Assembly: GCF_050947335.1 (NCBI RefSeq)
Contig: NC_134988.1
Span: 682,001-746,000 of the forward strand
Source: Megachile rotundata
Taxonomy: Eukaryota > Arthropoda > Insecta > Hymenoptera > Megachilidae
Reading direction: 5' to 3'
DNA length: 64,000 bases
The notes under the pieces are model-generated. The model did not search any database. It saw nothing but the letters and a program-made list of their open reading frames with translations, and was not told where the DNA came from. Positions 1 through 16,800 of this stretch are shown here, piece after piece. Made by a program: the position numbers and the translations under genes. The first letter of the stretch is position 1. Each line of letters starts with the position of its first letter.

Positions 1-1270
1 TCAAAATCATGTAATCACAATCATACAATCACAATCATACAATCGCAATCATACAATCGAATTCATACAATCGCAATCATACAATCACAATCATACAATC
101 GCAATCATACAATCACAATCATACAATCACAATCATACAATCACAATCATACAATCGAATTCATACAATCGCAATCATACAATCGCAATCATACAATCGC
201 AATCATACGATTACAATCTCCCAAATACAATCTCCCAAATACAATCATACAATCACAATCATACAATCACAATCATACAATCACAATCATACAATCACAA
301 TCATACTATCACAATCATACAATCACAATCATACAATCACAATCATACAATCACAATCATACATTCAAAATCATGCAATCACAACCATACAATCACAATC
401 ATGCAATCACAATCATACAATCACAATCATACATTCAAAATCATGCAATCACAATCATACAATCACAATCATGCAATCACAACCATACAATCACAATCAT
501 GCAATCACAATCATACAATCACAATCATACAATCACAATCATACATTCAAAATCATGCAATCACAACCATACAATCACAATCATGCAATCACAATCATAC
601 AATCACAATCATACATTCAAAATCATGCAATCACAATCATACAATCACAATCATGCACACACAATCATACAATCACAATCATACAATCACAATCATACAA
701 TCACAATCATACTATCACAATCATACAATCACAATCATACAATCACAATCATACAATCACAATCATACAATCACAATCATACAATCACAATCATACAATC
801 ACAATCATACAATCACAATCATACAATCACAATCATACAATCACAATCATACAATCACTATCATACAATCACAATCATACAATCACAATCATACAATCGC
901 AAGCATACAATCACATTCATACAATCTCAATCATACAATCTCAATCATACAATCACAATCATACAATTACAATCATACAATTACAATCATACAACCACAA
1001 TCATACAATCACAATCATACATTCAAAATCATGCAATCACAATCATACAATCACAATCATGCAATGACAATCATACAATCACAATCATACATTCAAAATC
1101 ATGCAATCACAATCATACAATCACAATCATGCAATCACAATCATACAATCACAATCATACAATCACAATCATACAATCACAATCATACAATCACAATCAT
1201 ACAATCACAATCATACAATCACAATCATACAATCACAATCATACATTCAAAATCATGCAATCACAATCAT

Positions 1271-1283
1271 ACATCACAATCAT
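1271..1283. repeat. 13-bp monomer 1 (register shift)
   Basis: acatcacaatcat, one A short of the consensus. Register goes from 11 to 10 modulo 14. Unlike the other ten it is preceded by gcaatcacaatcat and not by an acaattacaatcat monomer, which suggests a recombination junction just upstream. Confidence 0.95.
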
Positions 1284-2501
1284 ACAATCACAATCATACA
1301 ATCGCAATCATACAATTACAATCTCCCAAATACAATCTCCCAAATACAATCATACAATAACAATCATACAATCACAATCATACAATCACAATCATACAAT
1401 CACAATCATACTATCACAATCATGCAATCACAATCATACAATCACAATCATACAATCACAATCATACATTCAAAATCATGCAATCACAACCATACAATCA
1501 CAATCATGCAATCACAATCATACAATCACAATCATACATTCAAAATCATGCAATCACAATCATACAATCACAATCATGCAATCACAATCATACAATCACA
1601 ATCATACAATCACAATCGTACAATCACAATCATACAATCACAATCATACAATCACAATCATACAATCACAATCATACAATCACAATCATACAATCACTAT
1701 CATACAATCACAATCATACAATCACAATCATACAATCGCAAGCATACAATCACATTCATACAATCTCAATCATACAATCTCAATCATACAATCACAATCA
1801 TACAATTACAATCATACAATTACAATCATACAATCACAATCATACAATCACTATCATACAATCACAATCATACAATCACAATCATACAATCGCAATCATA
1901 CAATCGAATTCATACAATCGCAATCATACAATCACAATCATACAATCGCAATCATACAATCACAATCATACAATCGCAATCATACAATTACAATCTCCCA
2001 AATACAATCTCCCAAATACAATCTCCCAAATACAATCTCCCAAATACAATCATACAATCACAATCATACAACCACAATCATACAATCACAATCATGCAAT
2101 CACAATCATACATTCAAAATTATGCAATCACAATCATACAATCACAATCATACAATCACAATCATACAATCACAATCATACAATCACAATCATACAATCA
2201 CAATCATACAATCACAATCATACAATCACAATCATACAATCACAATCATACAATCACAATCATACAATCGCAATCATACAATTACAATCTCCCAAATACA
2301 ATCTCCCAAATACAATCATACAATCACAATCATACAATCACAATCATACAATCACAATCATACTATCACAATCATGCAATCACAATCATACAATCACAAT
2401 CGTACAATCACAATCATACATTCAAAATCATGCAATCACAACCATACAATCACAATCATACAATCACAATCATACAATCATAATCATACAATTACAATCA
2501 T

Positions 2502-2514
2502 ACATCACAATCAT
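2502..2514. repeat. 13-bp monomer 2 (register shift)
   Basis: acatcacaatcat, preceded by acaatcataatcat and acaattacaatcat, followed by consensus, a CpG monomer and the cassette at 2543. Register goes from 10 to 9. Confidence 0.95.
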
Positions 2515-2892
2515 ACAATCACAATCATACAATCGCAATCATACAATTACAATCTCCCAAATACAATCTCCCAAATACAATCATACAATCACAATCATAC
2601 AATCACAATCATACAATCACAATCATACAATCACAATCACACTATCACAATCATACAATCACAATCATACAATCACAATCATACAATCACAATCATACAA
2701 TCACAATCATACATTCAAAATCATGCAATCACGACCATACAATCACAATCATGCAATCACAATCATACAATCACAATCATACATTCAAAATCATGCAATC
2801 ACAATCATACAATCACAATCATACAATCACAATCATACAATCACAATCATACAATCACAATCATAGAATCACAATCATAGAATCACAATCAT

Positions 2893-5800
2893 ACAATCAC
2901 AATCATACAATCGCAATCATACAATCACAATCATACAATCACTATCATACAATCACAATCATACAATCACAATCATACAATCGACAGCATACAATCACAT
3001 TCATACAATCTCAATCATACAATCACAATCATACAATCACAATCATACAATCACAATCATACTATCACAATCATACAATCACAATCATACAATCACAATC
3101 ATACAATCACAATCATACATTCAAAATCATGCAATCACAACCATACAATCACAATCATACAATCACAATCATGCAATCACAATCATACAATCACAATCAT
3201 ACAATCACAATCATACAATCACAATCATACAATCACAATCATACAATCACAATCATACATTCAAAATCATACAATCACAATCATACAATCGCAATCATAC
3301 AATCACAATCATACATTCAAAATCATGCAATCACAACCATACAATCACAATCATGCAATCACAATCATACAATCACAATCATACATTCAAAATCATGCAA
3401 TCACAATCATACAATCACAATCATGCAATCACAATCATACAATCACAATCATACAATCACAATCATACAATCACAATCATACAATCACAATCATACAATC
3501 ACAATCATACAATCACAATCATACAATCGAATTCATACAATCGCAATCATACAATCGCAATCATACAATCGCAGTCATACGATTACAATCTCCCAAATAC
3601 AATCTCCCAAATACAATCATACAATCACAATCATACAATCACAATCATACAATCACAATCATACAATCACAATCATACTATCACAATCATACAATCACAA
3701 TCATACAATCACAATCATACAATCACAATCATACATTCAAAATCATGCAATCACAACCATACAATCACAATCATGCAATCACAATCATACAATCACAATC
3801 ATACATTCAAAATCATGCAATCACAATCATACAATCACAATCATGCAATCACAATCATACTATCACAATCATACAATCACAATCATACAATCACAATCAT
3901 ACAATCACAATCATACAATCACAATCATACAATCACAATCATACAATCACAATCATACAATCGAATTCATACAATCGCAATCATACAATCGCAATCATAC
4001 AATCGCAGTCATACGGTTACAATCTCCCAAATACAATCTCCCAAATACAATCATACAATCACAATCATACAATTACAATCATACAATTACAATCATACAA
4101 CCACAATCATACAATCACAATCATACATTCAAAATCATGCAATCACAATCATACAATCACAATCATACAATCGCAATCATACAATCGAATTCATACAATC
4201 GCAATCATACAATCACAATCATACAATCGCAATCATACAATCACAATCATACAATCACAATCATACAATCACAATCATACAATCACAATCATACAATCGA
4301 ATTCATACAATCGCAATCATACAATCGCAATCATACAATCGCAGTCATACGATTACAATCTCCCAAATACAATCTCCCAAATACAATCATACAATCACAA
4401 TCATACAATCACAATCATACAATCACAATCATACAATCACAATCATACTATCACAATCATACAATCACAATCATACAATCACAATCATACAATCACAATC
4501 ATACATTCAAAATCATGCAATCACAACCATACAATCACAATCATGCAATCACAATCATACAATCACAATCATACATTCAAAATCATGCAATCACAATCAT
4601 ACAATCACAATCATGCAATCACAATCATACAATCACAATCATACAATCACAATCATACTATCACAATCATACAATCACAATCATACAATCACAATCATAC
4701 AATCACAATCATACAATCACAATCATACATTCAAAATCATGCAACCACAACCATACAATCACAATCATGCAATCACAATCATACAATCACAATCATACAT
4801 TCAAAATCATGCAATCACAATCATACAATCACAATCATACTATCACAATCATACAATCACAATCATACAATCACAATCATGCAATCACAATCATACAATC
4901 ACAATCATGCAATCACAATCATACAATCACAATCATACAATCACAATCATACAATCACAATCATACAATCACAATCATACAATCACAATCATACAATCAC
5001 TATCATACAATCACAATCATACAATCACAATCATACAATCGCAAGCATACAATCACATTTATACAATCTCAATCATACAATCTCAATCATACAATCACAA
5101 TCATACAATCACAATCATACATTCAAAATCATGCAATCACAATCATACAATCACAATCATGCAATCACAATCATACAATCACAATCATACAATCACAATC
5201 ATACAATCGCAAGCATACAATCACATTCATACAATCTCAATAATACAATCACAATCATACAATCACTATCATACAATCACAATCATACAATCACAATCAT
5301 ACAATCGCAAGCATACAATCACATTCATACAATCTCAATCATACAATCTCAATCATACAATCACAATCATACAATTACAATCATACAATTACAATCATAC
5401 AACCACAATCATACAATCACAATCATACATTCAAAATCATGCAATCACAATCATACAATCACAATCATGCAATGACAATCATACAATCACAATCATACAT
5501 TCAAAATCATGCAATCACAATCATACAATCACAATCATACAATCACAATCATGCAATCACAATCATACAATCACAATCATACAATCACAATCATACAATC
5601 ACAATCATACAATCACAATCATACAATCACAATCATACAATCACAATCATACAATCACAATCATACAATCACAATCATACAATCACTATCATACAATCAC
5701 AATCATACAATCGCAATCATACAATCGCAAGCATACAATCACATTCATACAATCTCAATCATACAATCTCAATCATACAATCACAATCATACAATCACAA

Positions 5801-7851
5801 TCATACATTCAAAATCATGCAATCACAATCATACAATCACAATCATGCAATCACAATCATACAATCACAATCATACAATCACAATCATACAATCGCAAGC
5901 ATACAATCACATTCATACAATCTCAATCATACAATCTCAATCATACAATCACAATCATACAATTACAATCATACAATTACAATCATACAATCACAATCAT
6001 ACAATCACAATCATACTATCACAATCATACAATCACAATCATACAATCACAATCATACAATCACAATCATACAATCACAATCATACATTCAAAATCATAC
6101 AATCACAATCATACAATCGCAATCATACAATCACAATCATACAATCGCAATCATACAATTGCAATCTCCCAAATACAATCTCCCAAATACAATCTCCCAA
6201 ATACAATCATACAATCACAATCATACAATCACAATCATACAATCACAATCATACAATCACAATCATGCAATCACAATCATACATTCAAAATCATGCAATC
6301 ACAACCATACAATCACAATCATGCAATCACAATCATACAATCACAATCATACATTCAAAATCATGCAATCACAATCATACAATCACAATCATGCAATCAC
6401 AATCATACAATCACAATCATACAATCACAATCATACAATCACAATCATACAATCACAATCATACAATCACAATCATACAATCACAATCATACAATCACAA
6501 TCATACAATCGAATTCATACAATCGCAATCATACAATCGCAATCATACAATCGCAGTCATACGATTACAATCTCCCAAATACAATCTCCCAAATACAATC
6601 ATACAATCACAATCATACAATTACAATCATACAATTACAATCATAAAACCACAATCATACAATCACAATCATACATTCAAAATCATGCAATCACAATCAT
6701 ACAATCACAATCATACAATCGCAATCATACAATCGAATTCATACAATCGCAATCATACAATCACAATCATACAATCGCAATCATACAATCACAATCATAC
6801 AATCACAATCATACAATCACAATCATACAATCGAATTCATACAATCGCAATCATACAATCGCAATCATACAATCGCAGTCATACGATTACAATCTCCCAA
6901 ATACAATCTCCCAAATACAATCATACAATCACAATCATACAATCACAATCATACAATCACAATCATACAATCACAATCATACAATCACAATCATACTATC
7001 ACAATCATACAATCACAATCATACAATCACAATCATACAATCACAATCATACATTCAAAATCATGCAATCACAACCATACAATCACAATCATGCAATCAC
7101 AATCATACAATCACAATCATACATTCAAAATCATGCAATCACAATCATACAATCACAATCATGCAATCACAATCATACAATCACAATCATACAATCACAA
7201 TCATACAATCACAATCATACTATCGGAATCATACAATCACAATCATACAATCACAATCATACAATCACAATCATACATTCAAAATCATGCAACCACAACC
7301 ATACAATCACAATCATGCAATCACAATCATACAATCACAATCATACATTCAAAATCATGCAATCACAATCATACAATCACAATCATACTATCACAATCAT
7401 ACAATCACAATCATACAATCACAATCATGCAATCACAATCATACAATCACAATCATGCAATCACAATCATACAATCACAATCATACAATCACAATCATAC
7501 AATCACAATCATACAATCGCAATCATACAATCACAATCATACAATCACAATCATACAATCACAATCACCCAAATACAATCTCCCAAATACAATCATACAA
7601 TCACAATCATGCAATCACAATCATACAATCACAATCATACAATCACAATCATACTATCACAATCACACAATCACAATCATACAATCACAATCATACAATC
7701 ACAATCATACAATCACAATCATACATTCAAAATCATGCAATCACAACCATACAATCACAATCATGCAATCACAATCATACAATCACAATCAGACATTCAA
7801 AATCATGCAATCACAATCATACAATCACAATCATGCAATCACAATCATAGA
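2893..7851. repeat. Mosaic domain of alpha/beta/gamma modules
   Basis: Holds cassettes at 3579, 4013, 4349, 6155, 6561, 6883 and 7555 with irregular spacing (322 to 1806 bp). The stretch 6155-6924 matches 13281-14036 (offset 7126, then 7112 after one monomer is lost). Private variants include acggtt in the cassette at 4013, an aaaacc monomer near 6645 and tcggaatcat monomers near 7221. Nothing but satellite is present. Confidence 0.85.
7555..7596. repeat. Atypical cassette with consensus-like first monomer
   Basis: The first monomer is acaatcacaatcac where other cassettes have acaattacaatctc, followed by one ccaaatacaatctc and ccaaatacaatcat. It looks like a hybrid of a consensus monomer and a cassette. 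It is the only one of its kind in the window. Confidence 0.85.
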
Positions 7852-10800
7852 ATCACAATCATACAATCACAATCATACAATCACAATCATACAATCGAAT
7901 TCATACAATCGCAATCATACAATCGCAATCATACAATCGCAGTCATACGATTACAATCTCCCAAATACAATCTCCCAAATACAATCATACAATCACAATC
8001 ATACAATCACAATCATACAATCACAATCATACAATCACAATCATACAATCACAATCATACTATCACAATCATACAATCACAATCATACAATCACAATCAT
8101 ACAATCACAATCATACATTCAAAATCATGCAATCACAACCATACAATCACAATCATGCAATCACAATCATACAATCACATTCATACATTCAAAATCATGC
8201 AATCACAATCATACAATCACAATCATGCAATCACAATCATACAATCACAATCATACAATCACAATCATACAATCACAATCATACTATCGGAATCATACAA
8301 TCACAATCATACAATCACAATCATACAATCACAATCATACATTCAAAATCATGCAACCACAACCATACAATCACAATCATGCAATCACAATCATACAATC
8401 ACAATCATACATTCAAAATCATGCAATCACAATCATACAATCACATTCATACAATCGAATTCATACAATCGCAATCATACAATCACAATCATACAATCGC
8501 AATCATACAATCACAATCATACAATCACAATCATACAATCACAATCATACAATCGAATTCCTACAATCGCAATCATACAATCGCAATCATACAATCGCAA
8601 TCATGCAATCGCAATCATACAATCGCAATCATACAATTACAATCTCCCAAATACAATCTCCCAAATACAATCATACAATCACAATCATGCAATCACAATC
8701 ATACAATCACAATCATACAATCACAATCATACTATCACAATCATACAATCACAATCATACAATCACAATCATACAATCACAATCATACAATCACAATCAT
8801 ACATTCAAAATCATGCAATCACAACCATACAATCACAATCATGCAATCACAATCATACAATCACAATCAGACATTCAAAATCATGCAATCACAATCATAC
8901 AATCACAATCATGCAATCACAATCATAGAATCACAATCATACAATCACAATCATACAATCACAATCATACTATCACAATCATACAATCACAATCATACAA
9001 TCACAATCATACAATCACAATCATACATTCAAAATCATGCAATCACAACCATACAATCACAATCATGCAATCACAATCATACAATCACAATCATACATTC
9101 AAAATCGTGCAATCACAATCATACAATCGCAATCATACAATCGCAATCATACAATCGCAATCATACTATCACAATCATACATTCAAAATCATGCAATCAC
9201 AATCATACAATCACAATCATGCAATCACAATCATACAATCACAATCATACATTCCAAATCATGCAATCACAATCATACGATCACAATCATGCAATCACAA
9301 TCATACAATCACAATCATACAATCACAATCATACAATCACAATCATACAATCACAATCATACAATCACAATCATACAATCACAATCATACAATCACAATC
9401 ATACAATCACAATCATACAATCACAATCATACAATCACTATCATACAATCACAATCATACAATCACAATCATACAATCGCAAGCATACAATCACATTCAT
9501 ACAATCTCAATCATACAATCTCAATCATACAATCACAATCATACAATTACAATCATACAATTACAATCATACAACCACAATCATACAATCACAATCATAC
9601 ATTCAAAATCATGCAATCACAATCATACAATCACAATCATGCAATCACAATCATACAATCGCAATCATACAATCGCAAGCATACAATCACATTCATACAA
9701 TCTCAATCATACAATCTCAATCATACAATCACAATCATACAATTACAATCATACAATTACAATCATACAATCACAATCATACAATCACAATCATACTATC
9801 ACAATCATACAATCACAATCATACAATCACAATCATACAATCACAATCATACAATCACAATCATACATTCAAAATCATACAATCACAATCATACAATCGC
9901 AATCATACAATCACAATCATACAATCGCAATCATACAATTGCAATCTCCCAAATACAATCTCCCAAATACAATCTCCCAAATACAATCATACAATCACAA
10001 TCATACAATCGCAATCATACAATCACAATCATGCAATCACAATCATACATTCAAAATCATGCAATCACAATCATACAATCACAATCATGCAATCACAATC
10101 ATACAATCATAATCATACAATCACTATCATACAATCACAATCATACAATCACAATCATACAATCGCAATCATACAATCGAATTCATACAATCGCAATCAT
10201 ACAATCACAATCATACAATCGCAATCATACAATCACAATCATACAATCACAATCATACAATCACAATCATACAATCGAATTCATACAATCGCAATCATAC
10301 AATCGCAATCATACAATCGCAATCATACAATCGCAATCATACAATTACAATCTCCCAAATACAATCTCCCAAATACAATCATACAATCACAATCATGCAA
10401 TCACAATCACACAATCACAATCATACAATCACAATCATACTATCACAATCATACAATCACAATCATACAATCACAATCATACAATCACAATCATACAATC
10501 ACAATCATACATTCAAAATCATGCAATCACAACCATACAATCACAATCATGCAATCACAATCATACAATCACAATCAGACATTCAAAATCATGCAATCAC
10601 AATCATACAATCACAATCATGCAATCACAATCATAGAATCACAATCATACAATCACAATCATACAATCACAATCATACTATCACAATCATACAATCACAA
10701 TCATACAATCACAATCATACAATCACAATCATACATTCAAAATCATGCAATCACAACCATACAATCACAATCATGCAATCACAATCATACAATCACAATC

Positions 10801-12664
10801 ATACATTCAAAATCATGCAATCACAATCATACAATCGCAATCATACAATCGCAATCATACAATCGCAATCATACTATCACAATCATACATTCAAAATCAT
10901 GCAATCACAACCATACAATCACAATCATGCAATCACAATCATACAATCACAATCATACATTCCAAATCATGCAATCACAATCATACAATCACAATCATGC
11001 AATCACAATCATACAATCACAATCATACAATCACAATCATACAATCACAATCATACAATCACAATCATACAATCACAATCATACAATCACAATCATACAA
11101 TCACAATCATACAATCACAATCATACAATCACAATCATACAATCACTATCATACAATCACAATCATACAATCACAATCATACAATCGCAAGCATACAATC
11201 ACATTCATACAATCTCAATCATACAATCTCAATCATACAATCACAATCATACAATTACAATCATACAATTACAATCATACAACCACAATCATACAATCAC
11301 AATCATACATTCAAAATCATGCAATCACAATCATACAATCACAATCATGCAATCACAATCATACAATCACAATCATACAATCACTATCATACAATCACAA
11401 TCATACAATCGCAATCATACAATCGCAAGCATACAATCACATTCATACAATCTCAATCATACAATCTCAATCATACAATCGCAATCATACAATTACAATC
11501 ATACAATTACAATCATACAATCACAATCATACAATCACAATCATACTATCACAATCATACAATCACAATCATACAATCACAATCATACAATCACAATCAT
11601 ACAATCACAATCATACATTCAAAATCATACAATCACAATCATACAATCGCAATCATACAATCACAATCATACAATCGCAATCATACAATTGCAATCTCCC
11701 AAATACAATCTCCCAAATACAATCTCCCAAATACAATCATACAATCACAATCATACAATCACAATCATACAATCACAATCATGCAATCACAATCATACAT
11801 TCAAAATCATGCAATCACAATCATACAATCACAATCATGCAATCACAATCATACAATCATAATCATACAATCACAATCATACAATCAAACTCATACAATC
11901 ACAATCATACAATCACAATCATACAATCACAATCATACAATCACAATCATACAATCACAATCATACAATCACAATCATACAATCACAATCATACAATCAC
12001 TATCATACAATCACAATCATACAATCACAATCATACAATCGCAAGCATACAATCACATTCATACAATCTCAATCATACAATCTCAATCATACAATCACAA
12101 TCATACAATTACAATCATATAATTACAATCATACAATCACAATCATACAATCACTATCATACAATCACAATCATACAATCACAATCATACAATCGCAATC
12201 ATACAATCGAATTCATACAATCGCAATCATACAATCACAATCATACAATCGCAATCATACAATCACAATCATACAATCACAATCATACAATCACAATCAT
12301 ACAATCGAATTCATACAATCGCAATCATGCAATCACAATCATACAATCGCAATCATACAATTACAATCTCCCAAATACAATCTCCCAAAAACAATCATAC
12401 AATCACAATCATACAATCACAATCATACAATCACAATCATACAATCACAATCATACTATCACAATCATACAATCACAATCATACAATCACAATCATACAA
12501 TCACAATCATACATTCAAAATCATGCAATCACAACCATACAATCACAATCATGCAATCACAATCATACAATCACAATCATACATTCAAAATCATGCAATC
12601 ACAATCATACAATCACAATCATGCAATCACAATCATACAATCACAATCATACAATCACAATCAT
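7852..12664. repeat. 4.8 kb block, copy 1 (partner 6048 bp downstream)
   Basis: All cassettes (7947, 8633, 9935, 10341, 11685, 12357) have partners exactly 6048 bp (432 monomers) downstream. By eye the two copies differ at very few bases: T at 8180 against A at 14228, and C at 10410 against T at 16458. The match ends on the left at an agaatc monomer near 7852 and on the right at 12665, where gcaatc faces acaatc. Confidence 0.85.
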
Positions 12665-13899
12665 GCAATCACAATCATACAATCACAATCATACAATCAC
12701 AATCATACAATCACAATCATACAATCACAATCATACAATCACAATCATACAATCACAATCATACAATCACAATCATACAATCACAATCATACAATCACTA
12801 TCATACAATCACAATCATACAATCGCAATCATACAATCGCAAGCATACAATCACATTCATACAATCTCAATCATACAATCTCAATCATACAATCACAATC
12901 ATACAATCACAATCATACATTCAAAATCATGCAATCACAATCATACAATCACAATCATGCAATCACAATCATACAATCACAATCATACAATCACAATCAT
13001 ACAATCGCAAGCATACAATCACATTCATACAATCTCAATCATACAATCTCAATCATACAATCACAATCATACAATTACAATCATACAATTACAATCATAC
13101 AATCACAATCATACAATCACAATCATACTATCACAATCATACAATCACAATCATACAATCACAATCATACAATCACAATCATACAATCACAATCATACAA
13201 TCACAATCATACATTCAAAATCATACAATCACAATCATACAATCGCAATCATACAATCACAATCATACAATCGCAATCATACAATTGCAATCTCCCAAAT
13301 ACAATCTCCCAAATACAATCTCCCAAATACAATCATACAATCACAATCATACAATCACAATCATACAATCACAATCATACAATCACAATCATGCAATCAC
13401 AATCATACATTCAAAATCATGCAATCACAACCATACAATCACAATCATGCAATCACAATCATACAATCACAATCATACATTCAAAATCATGCAATCACAA
13501 TCATACAATCACAATCATGCAATCACAATCATACAATCACAATCATACAATCACAATCATACAATCACAATCATACAATCACAATCATACAATCACAATC
13601 ATACAATCACAATCATACAATCGAATTCATACAATCGCAATCATACAATCGCAATCATACAATCGCAGTCATACGATTACAATCTCCCAAATACAATCTC
13701 CCAAATACAATCATACAATCACAATCATACAATTACAATCATACAATTACAATCATACAACCACAATCATACAATCACAATCATACATTCAAAATCATGC
13801 AATCACAATCATACAATCACAATCATACAATCGCAATCATACAATCGAATTCATACAATCGCAATCATACAATCACAATCATACAATCGCAATCATACA
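12665..13899. repeat. Satellite spacer between the two 4.8 kb copies
   Basis: About 1.2 kb of ordinary modules with cassettes at 13281 and 13673. From 13281 it resembles 6155 onward (offset 7126). No non-satellite sequence. Confidence 0.8.
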
Positions 13900-16800
13900 A
13901 TCACAATCATACAATCACAATCATACAATCACAATCATACAATCGAATTCATACAATCGCAATCATACAATCGCAATCATACAATCGCAGTCATACGATT
14001 ACAATCTCCCAAATACAATCTCCCAAATACAATCATACAATCACAATCATACAATCACAATCATACAATCACAATCATACAATCACAATCATACAATCAC
14101 AATCATACTATCACAATCATACAATCACAATCATACAATCACAATCATACAATCACAATCATACATTCAAAATCATGCAATCACAACCATACAATCACAA
14201 TCATGCAATCACAATCATACAATCACAATCATACATTCAAAATCATGCAATCACAATCATACAATCACAATCATGCAATCACAATCATACAATCACAATC
14301 ATACAATCACAATCATACAATCACAATCATACTATCGGAATCATACAATCACAATCATACAATCACAATCATACAATCACAATCATACATTCAAAATCAT
14401 GCAACCACAACCATACAATCACAATCATGCAATCACAATCATACAATCACAATCATACATTCAAAATCATGCAATCACAATCATACAATCACATTCATAC
14501 AATCGAATTCATACAATCGCAATCATACAATCACAATCATACAATCGCAATCATACAATCACAATCATACAATCACAATCATACAATCACAATCATACAA
14601 TCGAATTCCTACAATCGCAATCATACAATCGCAATCATACAATCGCAATCATGCAATCGCAATCATACAATCGCAATCATACAATTACAATCTCCCAAAT
14701 ACAATCTCCCAAATACAATCATACAATCACAATCATGCAATCACAATCATACAATCACAATCATACAATCACAATCATACTATCACAATCATACAATCAC
14801 AATCATACAATCACAATCATACAATCACAATCATACAATCACAATCATACATTCAAAATCATGCAATCACAACCATACAATCACAATCATGCAATCACAA
14901 TCATACAATCACAATCAGACATTCAAAATCATGCAATCACAATCATACAATCACAATCATGCAATCACAATCATAGAATCACAATCATACAATCACAATC
15001 ATACAATCACAATCATACTATCACAATCATACAATCACAATCATACAATCACAATCATACAATCACAATCATACATTCAAAATCATGCAATCACAACCAT
15101 ACAATCACAATCATGCAATCACAATCATACAATCACAATCATACATTCAAAATCGTGCAATCACAATCATACAATCGCAATCATACAATCGCAATCATAC
15201 AATCGCAATCATACTATCACAATCATACATTCAAAATCATGCAATCACAATCATACAATCACAATCATGCAATCACAATCATACAATCACAATCATACAT
15301 TCCAAATCATGCAATCACAATCATACGATCACAATCATGCAATCACAATCATACAATCACAATCATACAATCACAATCATACAATCACAATCATACAATC
15401 ACAATCATACAATCACAATCATACAATCACAATCATACAATCACAATCATACAATCACAATCATACAATCACAATCATACAATCACTATCATACAATCAC
15501 AATCATACAATCACAATCATACAATCGCAAGCATACAATCACATTCATACAATCTCAATCATACAATCTCAATCATACAATCACAATCATACAATTACAA
15601 TCATACAATTACAATCATACAACCACAATCATACAATCACAATCATACATTCAAAATCATGCAATCACAATCATACAATCACAATCATGCAATCACAATC
15701 ATACAATCGCAATCATACAATCGCAAGCATACAATCACATTCATACAATCTCAATCATACAATCTCAATCATACAATCACAATCATACAATTACAATCAT
15801 ACAATTACAATCATACAATCACAATCATACAATCACAATCATACTATCACAATCATACAATCACAATCATACAATCACAATCATACAATCACAATCATAC
15901 AATCACAATCATACATTCAAAATCATACAATCACAATCATACAATCGCAATCATACAATCACAATCATACAATCGCAATCATACAATTGCAATCTCCCAA
16001 ATACAATCTCCCAAATACAATCTCCCAAATACAATCATACAATCACAATCATACAATCGCAATCATACAATCACAATCATGCAATCACAATCATACATTC
16101 AAAATCATGCAATCACAATCATACAATCACAATCATGCAATCACAATCATACAATCATAATCATACAATCACTATCATACAATCACAATCATACAATCAC
16201 AATCATACAATCGCAATCATACAATCGAATTCATACAATCGCAATCATACAATCACAATCATACAATCGCAATCATACAATCACAATCATACAATCACAA
16301 TCATACAATCACAATCATACAATCGAATTCATACAATCGCAATCATACAATCGCAATCATACAATCGCAATCATACAATCGCAATCATACAATTACAATC
16401 TCCCAAATACAATCTCCCAAATACAATCATACAATCACAATCATGCAATCACAATCATACAATCACAATCATACAATCACAATCATACTATCACAATCAT
16501 ACAATCACAATCATACAATCACAATCATACAATCACAATCATACAATCACAATCATACATTCAAAATCATGCAATCACAACCATACAATCACAATCATGC
16601 AATCACAATCATACAATCACAATCAGACATTCAAAATCATGCAATCACAATCATACAATCACAATCATGCAATCACAATCATAGAATCACAATCATACAA
16701 TCACAATCATACAATCACAATCATACTATCACAATCATACAATCACAATCATACAATCACAATCATACAATCACAATCATACATTCAAAATCATGCAATC

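Larger units (their letters stand above)
1..2892. repeat. Left domain, truncated copy of the 30.8-33.5 kb region
   Basis: Position 1 aligns with 30771 (offset 30770, one substitution at 12). The rare gcacacacaatcat monomer at 655 matches 31439 (offset 30784) and 50236. The cassette at 1312, followed by the rare acaataacaatcat, matches 32054. The 13-bp monomer at 2502 matches 33034. The homology is broken between about 960 and 1271, where this copy has a different module order, so the domain is a rearranged relative and not an intact duplicate. Confidence 0.8.
1271..2892. repeat. 13-mer superblock, copy 1
   Basis: A long module set that recurs six times. Order: 13-bp monomer, cassette, acaataacaatcat, alpha, beta, gamma with cassette, acaaccacaatcat, a monomer with an AAAATTAT ending, consensus run, acaatcataatcat, acaattacaatcat, second 13-bp monomer, cassette, a cacactatc junction, acattc monomer, gcaatcacgaccat, then two agaatcacaatcat monomers (2865 and 2879). 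This copy has an extra cassette (2278), so its 13-mers are 1231 bp apart compared with 1007 to 1021 bp elsewhere. It lacks the usual gcaatcacaaaaat monomer 126 bp upstream. Confidence 0.85.
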
